Source: Paenibacillus sp. FSL K6-1330 (GTDB lineage: Bacteria; Bacillota; Bacilli; Paenibacillales; Paenibacillaceae). Taken from it: a stretch of 64,000 nucleotides of DNA. How positions within the stretch are numbered: the stretch's first letter is position 1; each line of letters opens with the position of its first letter. A model generated the notes under the pieces. That model had not been told where the DNA came from, made no database searches, and was given only the letters and a program-made list of their open reading frames with translations. Shown piece after piece: positions 42,462 to 50,925 of the stretch. The DNA lies in the NCBI RefSeq assembly GCF_037976825.1, contig NZ_CP150269.1, forward strand, positions 6,313,501 to 6,377,500, read 5' to 3'. The position numbers were made by a program, and so were the translations under genes.

Positions 42462-43265
42462 TTGAGATATTATGTTCTGGACCGCGGTGACCCATTGTCT
42501 GTCGAGCTGACCCAGCAATTTCACAAGCTGGCGGAACAGCGGGGGTTTGTGCTGGATGCAGAATCTCCGGAAATTGTGGTCTCAATCGGCGGAGATGGTA
42601 CAATGCTGCATGCTTTCCATACTTTTATTGACCGTATTCCTGACCTCGCTTTTGTCGGTGTCCACACGGGCCACTTGGGATTCTATGCTGATTGGAAGGC
42701 CGATGAACTGACAGAGCTGATTGATCATATGAGCGGAGAAGGCGAAAACGGCAACGTGAAGCCGCGCCTCGTCAAGTACCCCCTGGTTCAACTGGAAATT
42801 CATAAAAAATCAGGAACGTCCTCTTACATTGCCTTAAACGAATTTACGCTTAAAGGCGTTGATGGTACCGTTGTCGCGCAGATTGACATCAACGATGTAA
42901 CCTTTGAAATGTTCCGAGGAGACGGGATCTGCGTGTCTACGCCGTCCGGAAGCACGGCCTATAACAAAAGTGTCGGCGGAGCGATGGTTCATCCTTCCAT
43001 CGATGCTCTGCAGATCGCGGAAATCGCCTCGATTAACAATCGGATTTTCCGTACGCTGGGCTCACCGCTGCTTCTGCCTAAGCATCATCATTGTGATATA
43101 TTCTCGCGTAAAGAACAGCGTTTGCTTCTTACTATCGATCATGTGAATATCTCGATTGACGACCTCGTATCCGTACGCTGTCAAGTGGCGGAACAGCAGG
43201 TCAGTTTTGCACGCTATCGGCCGTTCCCGTTCTGGAATCGTGTCCGTGATGCATTTCTTGGCTAA
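42462..43265 (+). CDS. nadK: NAD kinase
   Basis: 267 aa. The GGDGT motif (residues 43-47, catalytic Asp45) and the later CVSTPSGSTAYNKSVGGAMVHP block are diagnostic. It phosphorylates NAD to NADP using ATP or polyphosphate. Starts at TTG 42462 with AAAGGAGC upstream. 64 bp after ylbJ; terminator immediately downstream. Confidence 0.94.
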   Translation: MRYYVLDRGDPLSVELTQQFHKLAEQRGFVLDAESPEIVVSIGGDGTMLHAFHTFIDRIPDLAFVGVHTGHLGFYADWKADELTELIDHMSGEGENGNVKPRLVKYPLVQLEIHKKSGTSSYIALNEFTLKGVDGTVVAQIDINDVTFEMFRGDGICVSTPSGSTAYNKSVGGAMVHPSIDALQIAEIASINNRIFRTLGSPLLLPKHHHCDIFSRKEQRLLLTIDHVNISIDDLVSVRCQVAEQQVSFARYRPFPFWNRVRDAFLG

Positions 43266-43267
43266 AA

Positions 43268-43311
43268 AAGAAGAACGGCCACCTGGCTTACTGGTGACCG
43301 TTCTTTTTTAT
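43268..43311. terminator. Bidirectional terminator nadK/yutD
   Basis: AAGAACGGCCACC and GGTGACCGTTCTT form a stem around TGGCTTACT; A and T runs on both sides. Confidence 0.88.
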
Positions 43312-43856
43312 TGTGGCTGTTCAGCCGGAGGATTAGGCTCCTTGGAAGGCTTTGCTTCCTTCTCTTTGGACTCCTTAGCATCCTTAAGATCACGTGGCTC
43401 GCGTCTGGATTCCTTTGCTTCGCGCCGCTCGCGTTGGTCCTTGTGCTCCTTGTCTGGTTTAGGACCCTCCTGCAGGGTTTCCTTACTTCCCTTCGCTTCC
43501 CCCTCACCCTTGGTTTCCTTGGGGGGTAATTCACGAATCTCCATAGGCTCTTTGGAATTGGATTGCTCTTTGCCATCCTTCTGCTCCTTGGTTTTCTGAA
43601 GCACGAAGTGAGCACAGCCAAAATTGCAGTATTCGTTAATGTAATCAGACATGCTGGAGAAGGTAGAATCCTTGGCAGCCTTAGGATGATTATCCCGATA
43701 GAAACCTTTAAGCCGAAGCTGATTGTAACCCCAATCTCCCACGATGTAGTCATAACGGTCCAGCACCTCGCTGTACCGCTCCCGGAAAGCTTCCAGATTC
43801 CAGCCGTTTCGATGGTCCTTTAACACTTCATAACTCTTGTTTCCGATAACGATCAT
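43308..43856 (-). CDS. yutD: YutD-family protein with long charged tail
   Basis: 182 aa from ATG 43856, chosen for AGGCAGGGGAAG upstream; TTG 43880 has no ribosome site. Residues 1-90 match YutD (NGWNLEAFRERYSEVLDRYDYIVGDWGYNQLRLKGFY, ending in CNFGCAHFVLQK). The remaining roughly 90 residues are a repetitive Lys/Glu/Pro/Arg/Asp tail with no parallel in the short Bacillus YutD. Function unknown. Lies next to lipA as in B. subtilis. Confidence 0.82.
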   Translation of the reverse strand: MIVIGNKSYEVLKDHRNGWNLEAFRERYSEVLDRYDYIVGDWGYNQLRLKGFYRDNHPKAAKDSTFSSMSDYINEYCNFGCAHFVLQKTKEQKDGKEQSNSKEPMEIRELPPKETKGEGEAKGSKETLQEGPKPDKEHKDQRERREAKESRREPRDLKDAKESKEKEAKPSKEPNPPAEQPQ

Positions 43857-43883
43857 TGAAAGCTTCCCCTGCCTTTCCAAAGG

Positions 43884-44777
43884 TTAAGACTGCACGGTCT
43901 CTTCCTTGTTGCGTTCTGCAGATTTCACTTGCTCGTGTGCATGATAGGAGCTGCGCACCAGAGGGCCGGACTCCACGTGGCTGAATCCGCGCTTCATTCC
44001 CTCTTCCTTCAAGATCGCAAACTCTTCCGGCGTATAGTATTTTTCCACATTCAGATGCTTCGGCGAAGGCTGCAAATATTGGCCGATTGTCATGATATCG
44101 CAACCCACCGAACGCAGGTCGTCCATCGCTTCCAGAATTTCATGCCATTGTTCGCCGACACCCAGCATAATGCTGGACTTGGTCGGAATATCAGGCTGCA
44201 TGGCCTTGGCATTCTGCAGCAATTGCAATGAACGGGTGTACTTCGCTTTGGCGCGAACCCGATCGGACATTCGCTCCACCGTCTCAATGTTATGGTTTAG
44301 GATGTCCGGTTTCACATCCATCACGATCTTAAGTGCTTCTTCGCTTCCCATAAAATCTGGAATCAGCACTTCCACCGAGCATAGCGGCAGACGTCTGCGA
44401 ATGGCTTTAACCGTTTCAGCGAATATGTAGGCTCCGCCATCTTTCAGATCATCCCGTGCCACACTTGTTACTACGCAGTGACGCAGGTTCATCTGTTCCG
44501 CCGCTTCCGCTACGCGTTCCGGCTCCTGAAGATCCAGTTCCGTTGGAAGTCCCGTATTGACAGCGCAGAATCGGCAGGCGCGAGTACAAATATCACCCAG
44601 AATCATAAAGGTTGCCGTACGATTAGCCCAACATTCATAAATATTCGGACAGCGAGCCTCTTCACACACCGTGTGCAGTGTCTTGGATCGCATCATGCTT
44701 TTGATTTCTTTATAATTATCGCCAGTAGTCAGCTTGATTCGAATCCAGTCAGGTTTTGGCTGTTTGGTTTTAGACAA
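43884..44777 (-). CDS. lipA: Lipoyl synthase LipA
   Basis: 297 aa radical SAM enzyme that inserts two sulfurs into octanoyl-E2/GcvH. Auxiliary cluster Cys38, Cys43, Cys49 ([12 protein letters not shown]) and the radical SAM cluster Cys64, Cys68, Cys71 (CTRACRFC). Starts at TTG 44777 with AAAGAAGG upstream. Divergent from an M23 peptidase gene and adjacent to yutD, as in Bacillus. Confidence 0.96.
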   Translation of the reverse strand: MSKTKQPKPDWIRIKLTTGDNYKEIKSMMRSKTLHTVCEEARCPNIYECWANRTATFMILGDICTRACRFCAVNTGLPTELDLQEPERVAEAAEQMNLRHCVVTSVARDDLKDGGAYIFAETVKAIRRRLPLCSVEVLIPDFMGSEEALKIVMDVKPDILNHNIETVERMSDRVRAKAKYTRSLQLLQNAKAMQPDIPTKSSIMLGVGEQWHEILEAMDDLRSVGCDIMTIGQYLQPSPKHLNVEKYYTPEEFAILKEEGMKRGFSHVESGPLVRSSYHAHEQVKSAERNKEETVQS

Positions 44778-44998
44778 AGAAAAAACCTTCTTTCGAATTT
44801 ATTGATGTAACTCAAGACATACCCCATCGTTTGCTGTCCCATATTATATCATGAAAACCATCACATTACTTGTTTCGCATCGATATGAGATTAATCTAGT
44901 TGCGGCATGGATAAAAATCCTTGTTTCGTTTCACCCTACAGTATAGGCATGACTGTCCGTCCTTAATTATGACAATCCAAAAGGAGGAGAAGGACACA

Positions 44999-46078
44999 TT
45001 GAGGATTTTTAAACCATTGAGCGCAAGCGGCATCATGATTCGCTGCACTGCTGCAGCTGTGGCTGCCTTGACAGCTGCCTGCTGCATGTGCGGGCCTGTG
45101 TCCGCATCCACCTCTATTGCGGTCAGCATCGCTGACGATACGGTAAAAACAACGAATGCTAGCGCCATTTTCGCAGACCGGAAGTCGTTATACGATGAGA
45201 TTTCCACCGTTACCCAAATTCCTTGGTATCGCCTGGCTGCCATTGACCAGTATGAGCGGACACTAACTAGAGTCCACCCCAAGGATCGCAAGCATTCGGA
45301 CCGGACGCTCGGCATCTTCATCCCCTCCACAAGATGGGCCGGGGCGTTAAATCCCAATCAGGAAGATGTAAATCCGACGTCGATCAGCGTATTTTCCGGC
45401 ATCGGGCTGGATGGAGATGGGGATGGCAAGGCAGACCGGAATAATGATATCGACCTGCTATATACCGTTGCGGCAAGACTCTCACCCTACGGGCATGCTG
45501 CTGATGATTTCAGCATCGGCCTCTGGTCATACTACCAGAACACGCGGGCCGTACAGCGCGTCATGCAATACGCCAAATTGTATGAAACCTTTGGAAAGCT
45601 GGACTTGTTTGACCATGCATTTCCTCTCCCGGTCAAAAGCAACTACTCATACCGAAGCACATTTGGAATGGGCCGCAACTGGGGAGGAAGAAGAGTTCAT
45701 GAAGGCACGGACTTGTTTGCCAACTATGGAGTCCCTGTCCGGAGTACGTGTTACGGCGTTGTCGAAATTAAAGGCTGGAATAAATATGGCGGGTGGCGCA
45801 TCGGCATCCGTGATTTGAACAATCATTATCACTATTACGCCCATCTTCAAGGCTTTGACAAAGGGATCTCGCTCGGGGATGTCGTTACGCCGGGTCAAAC
45901 CCTCGGCTGGGTTGGCAGCTCCGGCTATGGCAAGCCGGGAACCCAGGGCAAATTCCCTCCACACCTCCATTACGGCATCTACCGGGATACCGGATTGACC
46001 GAATGGGCATTCGATCCTTACCCGCTGCTGAAACACTGGGAAATGGAAGAAAAACGCTCGAAAAAAACGCGCTCCTGA
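44999..46078 (+). CDS. lytH: M23 peptidase, LytH-like
   Basis: 359 aa from TTG 44999 (AAGGAGGAG upstream); an in-frame extension to 44921 is not supported. N-terminal signal or anchor helix near residues 15-35, then a lysozyme-like helical domain, and a C-terminal M23 domain with HEGTD (near 240), HYHYYAHL and HLHYGIY metal ligands. Bacillus LytH is an L-Ala-D-Glu peptidase acting on spore cortex. The lipA-lytH-yunB order is that of B. subtilis. Confidence 0.85.
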   Translation: MRIFKPLSASGIMIRCTAAAVAALTAACCMCGPVSASTSIAVSIADDTVKTTNASAIFADRKSLYDEISTVTQIPWYRLAAIDQYERTLTRVHPKDRKHSDRTLGIFIPSTRWAGALNPNQEDVNPTSISVFSGIGLDGDGDGKADRNNDIDLLYTVAARLSPYGHAADDFSIGLWSYYQNTRAVQRVMQYAKLYETFGKLDLFDHAFPLPVKSNYSYRSTFGMGRNWGGRRVHEGTDLFANYGVPVRSTCYGVVEIKGWNKYGGWRIGIRDLNNHYHYYAHLQGFDKGISLGDVVTPGQTLGWVGSSGYGKPGTQGKFPPHLHYGIYRDTGLTEWAFDPYPLLKHWEMEEKRSKKTRS

Positions 46079-46102
46079 GTTCAACCCAGGGGCGCGTTTT
46101 CT
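46060..46102 (+). terminator. Terminator overlapping lytH 3' end
   Basis: AAAACGCGCTCCTG-AGTTCA-ACCCAGGGGCGCGTTTT; the last few codons of lytH lie within the stem. Confidence 0.75.
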
Positions 46103-46185
46103 ACGTAAGGACATACATAACTGGCCAACTGAATCATGGTGCAGGCTTCCATACGCTGGCGCCAAAATGGAATTAGACAGCGCTC

Positions 46186-47148
46186 TTAGCCTCCGGTGTT
46201 GTTTCCCCCCGTTTGTCCGGATAAATCCGCTGCGCCAGGTGAAGGTTCCAGAGGCGGCGTTGTTCCATCTGGAAGATGATCCGGCGTTGTTGCAGGCGGG
46301 ATTTCCTGCTCCGTATTATGGCTGTTCTCATTCGTAACGGGCGGCGGTATCGCTATGCTAGGCGCACTTGCCTTGTTCTCACCGACGGCCTTTCCTTGCC
46401 CGTCATAATAATACATCGGCACATCGCCGACCACGAGCAGATAAGAGATGGGAATATCGGTTTCCACAATCTGCGGCTCCATGTCAAAAGGAACAACAAC
46501 CGCTACTTCCGTTACAATGTGGACGAATACCTCCACCAGAATCATGTTGATGCCTGCACCCTGCTGCCTGGTGTCCAGTTGAACCTTCACCGCTCCCTGC
46601 GGCTCGATCTTTAATGGAATTTGCGGACCGAATGACGCGATGATCGGGCTTTTTAACACCTGACCAAGCGGAATATGCTCCTTGCGCTTATGGATATCGT
46701 CCAATGTGCTCTGAACAACCTCCGTTGTATGGGACGTGATTTTTAAATGCTCGGCATAATTCAGCATGAATCCCGTCACTTTGCCGGAGCTATCCGTTTT
46801 CCAATTGACCAGATTATCAAAATCCTTGCCCTGCGTCACCTGAGAGGTGATCGCTTTATTAATCGCTTCAGTGGCAATCTGTTTGACCCTTATTTGGGCT
46901 AAATGCATGATCGGCGGCCGCAGATTCTGTTCAATATACATAAAAAACTCAACGATCCCAAACACAAGGAGCAGAGCACCGATCAGCCACCATTTTTTCA
47001 TGCTGCGTCGTTTGGCAACCTGAGGACGTCCTCGGCTCTGCGGTACGGGCCGGAAACCTCTGCGCGGTGGTTTATAAGCTCTCCTTGGTTTGGGCCATGA
47101 TAGGGACGGAAAAGATAAACGTCTGCTTCCCCATCTCTTTCGTCTCAT
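46186..47148 (-). CDS. yunB: Sporulation protein YunB
   Basis: 320 aa. Basic N-terminus, one membrane helix near residues 53-71 (KWWLIGALLLVFGIVEFFMY), then the YunB domain (MHLAQIRVKQIATEAINKAI). The C-terminal roughly 75 residues are a Pro/Thr/Gly-rich low-complexity tail. YunB is made in the mother cell under sigma-E in Bacillus and supports spore formation; its molecular role is unknown. Convergent with lytH. Confidence 0.9.
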   Translation of the reverse strand: MRRKRWGSRRLSFPSLSWPKPRRAYKPPRRGFRPVPQSRGRPQVAKRRSMKKWWLIGALLLVFGIVEFFMYIEQNLRPPIMHLAQIRVKQIATEAINKAITSQVTQGKDFDNLVNWKTDSSGKVTGFMLNYAEHLKITSHTTEVVQSTLDDIHKRKEHIPLGQVLKSPIIASFGPQIPLKIEPQGAVKVQLDTRQQGAGINMILVEVFVHIVTEVAVVVPFDMEPQIVETDIPISYLLVVGDVPMYYYDGQGKAVGENKASAPSIAIPPPVTNENSHNTEQEIPPATTPDHLPDGTTPPLEPSPGAADLSGQTGGNNTGG

Positions 47149-47310
47149 GCTTGGTCCCTCCTATTTACTCCCAGAGGAGCATGTTTACCATGGCAAGCTA
47201 TCCTGTATAGAGGGTATGCGGACAAACGGCAAAAAAGAAGAGCAAGGTTGGCTTATCCTCACTCTTCTTCCTTACAGATACTCATTTTCAAGAAAGACTG
47301 AATCAAGAAT

Positions 47311-47655
47311 CTACTGGTCGTTCATTGGATGGTCTTCTTGATCTTCCACATAATATTTCAGCATCGACAGTTTATTCTCCCAGAAGCGGTCGAAATAAGC
47401 CAGCCAATCTTTCAATTCCTGAAGCGGTTCAACATCCAGCCGATAGCGGGTTTCACGTCCAACCTTGCGGTCCTGCACAAGTCCCGCTTCCTCCAGAATT
47501 CGGAGATGCTTGGAGACAGCGGTCCGCGTCATGGAGAAGTGCCCTGTAATTTCTTTAACCGGCATCTCCTTATCACTTAACAAGCCAAGCAGCTTACGGC
47601 GTGTCGGATCTGCGATCGCTTGATAAACATCATGCTTCGGAGCAGCTTGCGACAT
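47311..47655 (-). CDS. ArsR-family winged-helix repressor
   Basis: 114 aa. HTH pattern VKEITGHFSMTRTAVSKHLRILEEAGLV, typical of the ArsR group that pairs with SRPBCC proteins. No Cys pair for metal sensing is seen. It sits 3 bp after the SRPBCC gene and is likely to repress its own operon through the palindromes at 48117-48164. Confidence 0.88.
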   Translation of the reverse strand: MSQAAPKHDVYQAIADPTRRKLLGLLSDKEMPVKEITGHFSMTRTAVSKHLRILEEAGLVQDRKVGRETRYRLDVEPLQELKDWLAYFDRFWENKLSMLKYYVEDQEDHPMNDQ

Positions 47656-47658
47656 AGA

Positions 47659-48084
47659 TTAGGCCTCGACGTATCCCGCAAGCTTCTGAACAATGCCTGC
47701 CCAGCCTTTGTCCATACGGCCCCGTACGATATCGTGAGTTTCCTCGAACTCGGTCACTTGATCCGCTGTCCAACCGCCGTGTATGAGCGTGAATTCCGTA
47801 TGATCTCCCTGCTGTACCAGTTCGAACGTAACGCTCCAATCCTTGCCCCAGTTAAAAGACAAACGGTTAGGCTTGTCAATAAGCGTGACCTTGCAAGGAG
47901 AATTTCCCCATGGGCCTGCATTCAATTGAAACTCAAATCCTTCCACCGGTTCAAAATTGTTGGGCATGAACCAAGCCGAAATCCCTTCAGCCGTTGCCAC
48001 GGCTTTCCACACCTTCTCGATGGGTGCTTTCAGCACAAGCGTATGACGAATATCCGGCAGCTTGCCGTTTGATGTGTTATCCAT
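47659..48084 (-). CDS. SRPBCC (AHSA1-like) protein, first gene of ArsR operon
   Basis: 141 aa START-like fold with the pattern TLVLKAPIEKVWKAVATAEGISAWFMPNNFEP and a C-terminal GWAGIVQKLAGYVEA helix. SRPBCC plus ArsR gene pairs are common in Firmicutes, where the SRPBCC protein is thought to bind an unknown ligand. Transcribed from the promoter at 48142-48171. Confidence 0.87.
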   Translation of the reverse strand: MDNTSNGKLPDIRHTLVLKAPIEKVWKAVATAEGISAWFMPNNFEPVEGFEFQLNAGPWGNSPCKVTLIDKPNRLSFNWGKDWSVTFELVQQGDHTEFTLIHGGWTADQVTEFEETHDIVRGRMDKGWAGIVQKLAGYVEA

Positions 48085-48116
48085 ATCACATTAACCTCGC
48101 TTATGTTTAAAATTAT

Positions 48117-48132
48117 GAAACCATTTGGTTTC
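48117..48132. promoter_or_regulatory. Operator palindrome, proximal copy
   Basis: GAAACCATTTGGTTTC, inverted repeat with 7-base arms, between the -10 and the SRPBCC start codon. Confidence 0.6.
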
Positions 48133-48141
48133 CGTTATTGC

Positions 48142-48171
48142 ATTATAGGACACCAAATGGTTTTACGTCAA
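48142..48171 (-). promoter_or_regulatory. Strong sigma-A promoter with embedded operator
   Basis: TTGACG, 18 bp, TATAAT on the minus strand. A second copy of the operator motif, ACCAAATGGTTT (48152-48163), lies within the spacer. Its centre is 33 bp from the proximal copy, about three helical turns. Confidence 0.75.
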
Positions 48172-48273
48172 ATACCAATATTCACCTTAATCCCATTCAG
48201 CACACCTAGGTCCAGTTCCCCTTAAAGCCAGGCAAACCAGGCATCTTGCCAACATCTCCTGACTTTGAACTCG

Positions 48274-48699
48274 CTAGGTCTGAGCCGGGTAGGTCTTGTT
48301 CAAGAAGGCGATCGATTCCCGAATCAACTGCTTTAGGACCTCCATATCAATGTCCGCCACTTTATTAATATACACGCAGCCTTTTCCCGCCATATGTTTA
48401 CCGAAACTCGTCAACAGCTCCCCCCGCCGCTCATCGCCCGGCGCAAAATACAGGCTGATTTTTGCTTTGCGCGGCGAAAAACCTACAAACGGCGCATCTC
48501 CTTCATGCCCGGTAGCGTAGCGGTAATGGTAGGAGCCAAAGCCGATGATGCTGGGTCCCCACATCTTAGCCGGAAAACCGCTCGTCTCCTCAAAGACCTC
48601 CAGCAAACGATAAGCATCCTCTCGTTTTTTTGGCGAATCCACTTGCTCTATAAACTCCACCACGCTGTGATCCGTTTCTTTTGTTTTTTGCTCGTACAT
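48274..48699 (-). CDS. DUF1801-family protein
   Basis: 141 aa from ATG 48699 (AAAGGAGTAAA upstream). The region SVVEFIEQVDSPKKREDAYRLLEVFEE and MWGPSIIGFGSYHY match the DUF1801/YdhG-like family, related to the bacterial iron chaperone frataxin-like fold in some annotations. Function unknown. The open frame extends to 48795 without a ribosome site. Confidence 0.75.
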   Translation of the reverse strand: MYEQKTKETDHSVVEFIEQVDSPKKREDAYRLLEVFEETSGFPAKMWGPSIIGFGSYHYRYATGHEGDAPFVGFSPRKAKISLYFAPGDERRGELLTSFGKHMAGKGCVYINKVADIDMEVLKQLIRESIAFLNKTYPAQT

Positions 48700-48814
48700 G
48701 GGTTTTACTCCTTTCGAACACTCTGTTATTATTACCATCCTTATCAAAAATAAGAAAAACGTCATCGACGTACTTGCATAGAAGACAGACCGCATTTAGC
48801 GGAAGTTTTTCTTA

Positions 48815-48862
48815 CGAGATAAGAAGGGTAAGCCTCTGAAGCTTACGCTTTCTTATCTCTTA
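48815..48862. other. Large A/T-rich hairpin
   Basis: AGATAAGAA with GTAAGC pairs with GCTTAC and TTCTTATCT around CTCTGAA. May be a second terminator of the methylase gene (minus strand). Confidence 0.5.
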
Positions 48863-48868
48863 AATAAA

Positions 48869-48915
48869 AAAAGCCGGATATGATTAGCAGTTGCTTTCTA
48901 ATCACTTCCAGCCTT
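48869..48915 (-). terminator. Terminator of TrmH-family gene
   Basis: GGCTGGA and TGATTAG pair with CTAATCA and TCCGGC, followed by TTTTTTT on the minus strand. Confidence 0.82.
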
Positions 48916-48933
48916 GTCGAGCCGCTCCGGTCA

Positions 48934-49731
48934 TTATTGACCGGCGTACTCTCTTTGCCGTAAAGCCTCATACATCAATACCGAAGCAGCCATAGCCGCA
49001 TTCAACGATTCGGCTTTCCCCGGCATGGGAATCCGGATCGCATCGTCCACAAGTTCGGCAACCTCAGGTGAGACACCGCGCCCTTCGCTTCCGATCACGA
49101 TCCAGCTTGTCCCTTGAAAATCATACTCGAAGCAGGAGCGATTCCCTTCCAGCATGGTTGTGACCAATCGAGCTCCCCGTTCCCTGGCTTCCGGCAAAAT
49201 GCTCAGCAGATCACCCTCCAGCACAGATAGATGAAACAAGGATCCCATGGTAGAGCGCAAGGTCTTGGGGTTATACAAATCCGCACAGCCGCGTCCCAGA
49301 ACCACGCCTGCAGCCCCTACGGCATCTGCGCTTCGTATGATGGTTCCCACGTTCCCCGGGTCCTGAAGACCGTCCAGAACGACAACCAAACCGTTCTCGC
49401 GCAGGATCAGATCCTGCCATTGACGTGCTTCTTTGCGAACCACGGCAAACACCTGCTGCGGTGACGGCGTATCACTGACCTTCGAGATGACGGCATGGGA
49501 TACGCCAATCCATTCGGCGCCTTGTCCAGTATCCGATATATGACGGAGTTCTTGGGGAATCCCCTTCTCCACATCATAAGCAACGCACTCGACGTCCGCT
49601 CCGGATGACAGTGCTTCCTGTACGAGATGAATGCCTTCCACCACATACTTGTTCTGCTTGTCTCGATGTTTTTTCTCCTGCAGCTGTGCCCAACCCTTCA
49701 CTCTGGCATTCTGCGGCGATAGTATCTCCAT
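48934..49731 (-). CDS. TrmH/SpoU-family RNA methyltransferase (YsgA-like)
   Basis: 265 aa SPOUT methylase acting on rRNA or tRNA ribose. The N-terminal RNA-binding domain begins ILSPQNARVKGWAQLQEKKHRDK. The knot motifs are DGLQDPGNVGTIIRSADAVG near residue 123, IGSEGRGVS near 218 and IPMPGKAESLNAAMAASVLMYE near 238. The neighbouring sspI gene fits B. subtilis ysgA-sspI. Target nucleotide not predictable. Confidence 0.9.
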   Translation of the reverse strand: MEILSPQNARVKGWAQLQEKKHRDKQNKYVVEGIHLVQEALSSGADVECVAYDVEKGIPQELRHISDTGQGAEWIGVSHAVISKVSDTPSPQQVFAVVRKEARQWQDLILRENGLVVVLDGLQDPGNVGTIIRSADAVGAAGVVLGRGCADLYNPKTLRSTMGSLFHLSVLEGDLLSILPEARERGARLVTTMLEGNRSCFEYDFQGTSWIVIGSEGRGVSPEVAELVDDAIRIPMPGKAESLNAAMAASVLMYEALRQREYAGQ

Positions 49732-49804
49732 GGTAATCCATCCGTTCTTTACTTATATACAAAACCGAGTCCAGCTCAACCCAGCATACCGCAAATGGAC
49801 AGTA

Positions 49805-50467
49805 TTACTTCGGATAAGCAAGCTCCAGCTTCGTTAAGTCATTCTTATGCCCTACAATAACGAGAATATCGCCTTCCTCAATCCGGTCATCCGGACTTGG
49901 CGAAATGTTCATGTCCGCATCACTTCGAATCGCCATGACATTGCAGCCGAACCGTGCCCGAATATCCAGCTCTATCAGATTGTGACCGACCAGATCTCCT
50001 GTAGCAAGCATCTCCATAATGCTGTAGTCGTCTGACAAATCGATGTAATCCAAAATATTCGGTGACACCAGATGATGGGCAACCCGAAGCCCCATATCCC
50101 GCTCAGGGAAAATCACCTTATCTGCACCGATTTTGTTCAGCACTTTTCCGTGCAGCTCATTCTTCGCTTTCACGATAATGGCCGGAACGCCAAGATCCTT
50201 CAAGATCAGCGTAGTCAAAATGCTGGATTGAATATCCTCCCCGATCGCCACGACAACCACATCAAAATTCCGTATGCCCAGCGCCCGAAGCGCTTCTTCA
50301 TCGGTCGAATCCGCCGATACGGCATGCGTGACCATACTCGCGATTTCCTGAATGCGCTGTTCGCTCGCGTCTACGGCTAATACATCAAATCCCATGCTGC
50401 TCAATTCCTTGGCAACACTCGTGCCAAAACGCCCCATACCGATTACTGCGTACTGCTTCTTAGCCAT
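49805..50467 (-). CDS. Potassium uptake regulator KtrA/KtrC (RCK)
   Basis: 220 aa TrkA-N Rossmann domain (GMGRFGTSVAKELSSMG near residue 10) plus a TrkA-C domain. Gating subunit of a Ktr potassium channel; the C-terminal domain binds c-di-AMP in studied Firmicutes. No ktrB/D gene is adjacent, which fits the lone KtrC arrangement. GGGGGATA precedes ATG 50467. Confidence 0.88.
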   Translation of the reverse strand: MAKKQYAVIGMGRFGTSVAKELSSMGFDVLAVDASEQRIQEIASMVTHAVSADSTDEEALRALGIRNFDVVVVAIGEDIQSSILTTLILKDLGVPAIIVKAKNELHGKVLNKIGADKVIFPERDMGLRVAHHLVSPNILDYIDLSDDYSIMEMLATGDLVGHNLIELDIRARFGCNVMAIRSDADMNISPSPDDRIEEGDILVIVGHKNDLTKLELAYPK

Positions 50468-50606
50468 TTATATATCCCCCCACGAGCCTAGGTCATCCAT
50501 AATCATAATGATAATAGTATATCATACTGTCCCGAATACTTGAATGTAACTGCCCTGGAACGGGTACATTACACAATGACCCTTTCATAACAAGGAGGAA
50601 CATATC

Positions 50607-50843
50607 ATGTCCATATTGTTAGATCTAAGGCAGGCTGTCATTCATAAAGTCCACAATCAGGACGAAGAAGAGCTGCGCTCCATGATCGAGGGTTCCGTTG
50701 ACGGGCCTGAAGCTGCCCTGCCGGGACTCGGTGTAATGTTTGAAATGATGTGGAAAGACATGAATGCTTCCCAGCAGAACAGCCTTGTCTCTTCCCTGCA
50801 TGATCATTTGAAAACCGTTACGCCTGGCAAACTTCAAGGATAA
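50607..50843 (+). CDS. sspI: Small acid-soluble spore protein SspI
   Basis: 78 aa minor SASP. The pattern LRQAVIHKV, LPGLGVMFEMMWK and final helix match Bacillus SspI (71 aa). AAGGAGGA precedes ATG 50607. Terminator directly downstream. Confidence 0.9.
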   Translation: MSILLDLRQAVIHKVHNQDEEELRSMIEGSVDGPEAALPGLGVMFEMMWKDMNASQQNSLVSSLHDHLKTVTPGKLQG

Positions 50844-50858
50844 TCCCATAGTCAACAA

Positions 50859-50903
50859 AAAGAACAATCCCCTAAGCTGTGAAAGCTGGGGGATTGTTCT
50901 TTA
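50859..50903 (+). terminator. Terminator of sspI, bidirectional
   Basis: AAAGAACAATCCCC pairs with GGGGATTGTTCTTT around TAAGCTGTGAAAGCTG, which itself pairs AGCT. Between convergent sspI and prfC. Confidence 0.9.
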
Positions 50904-50925
50904 CATTGCATATTTATAACATCTC

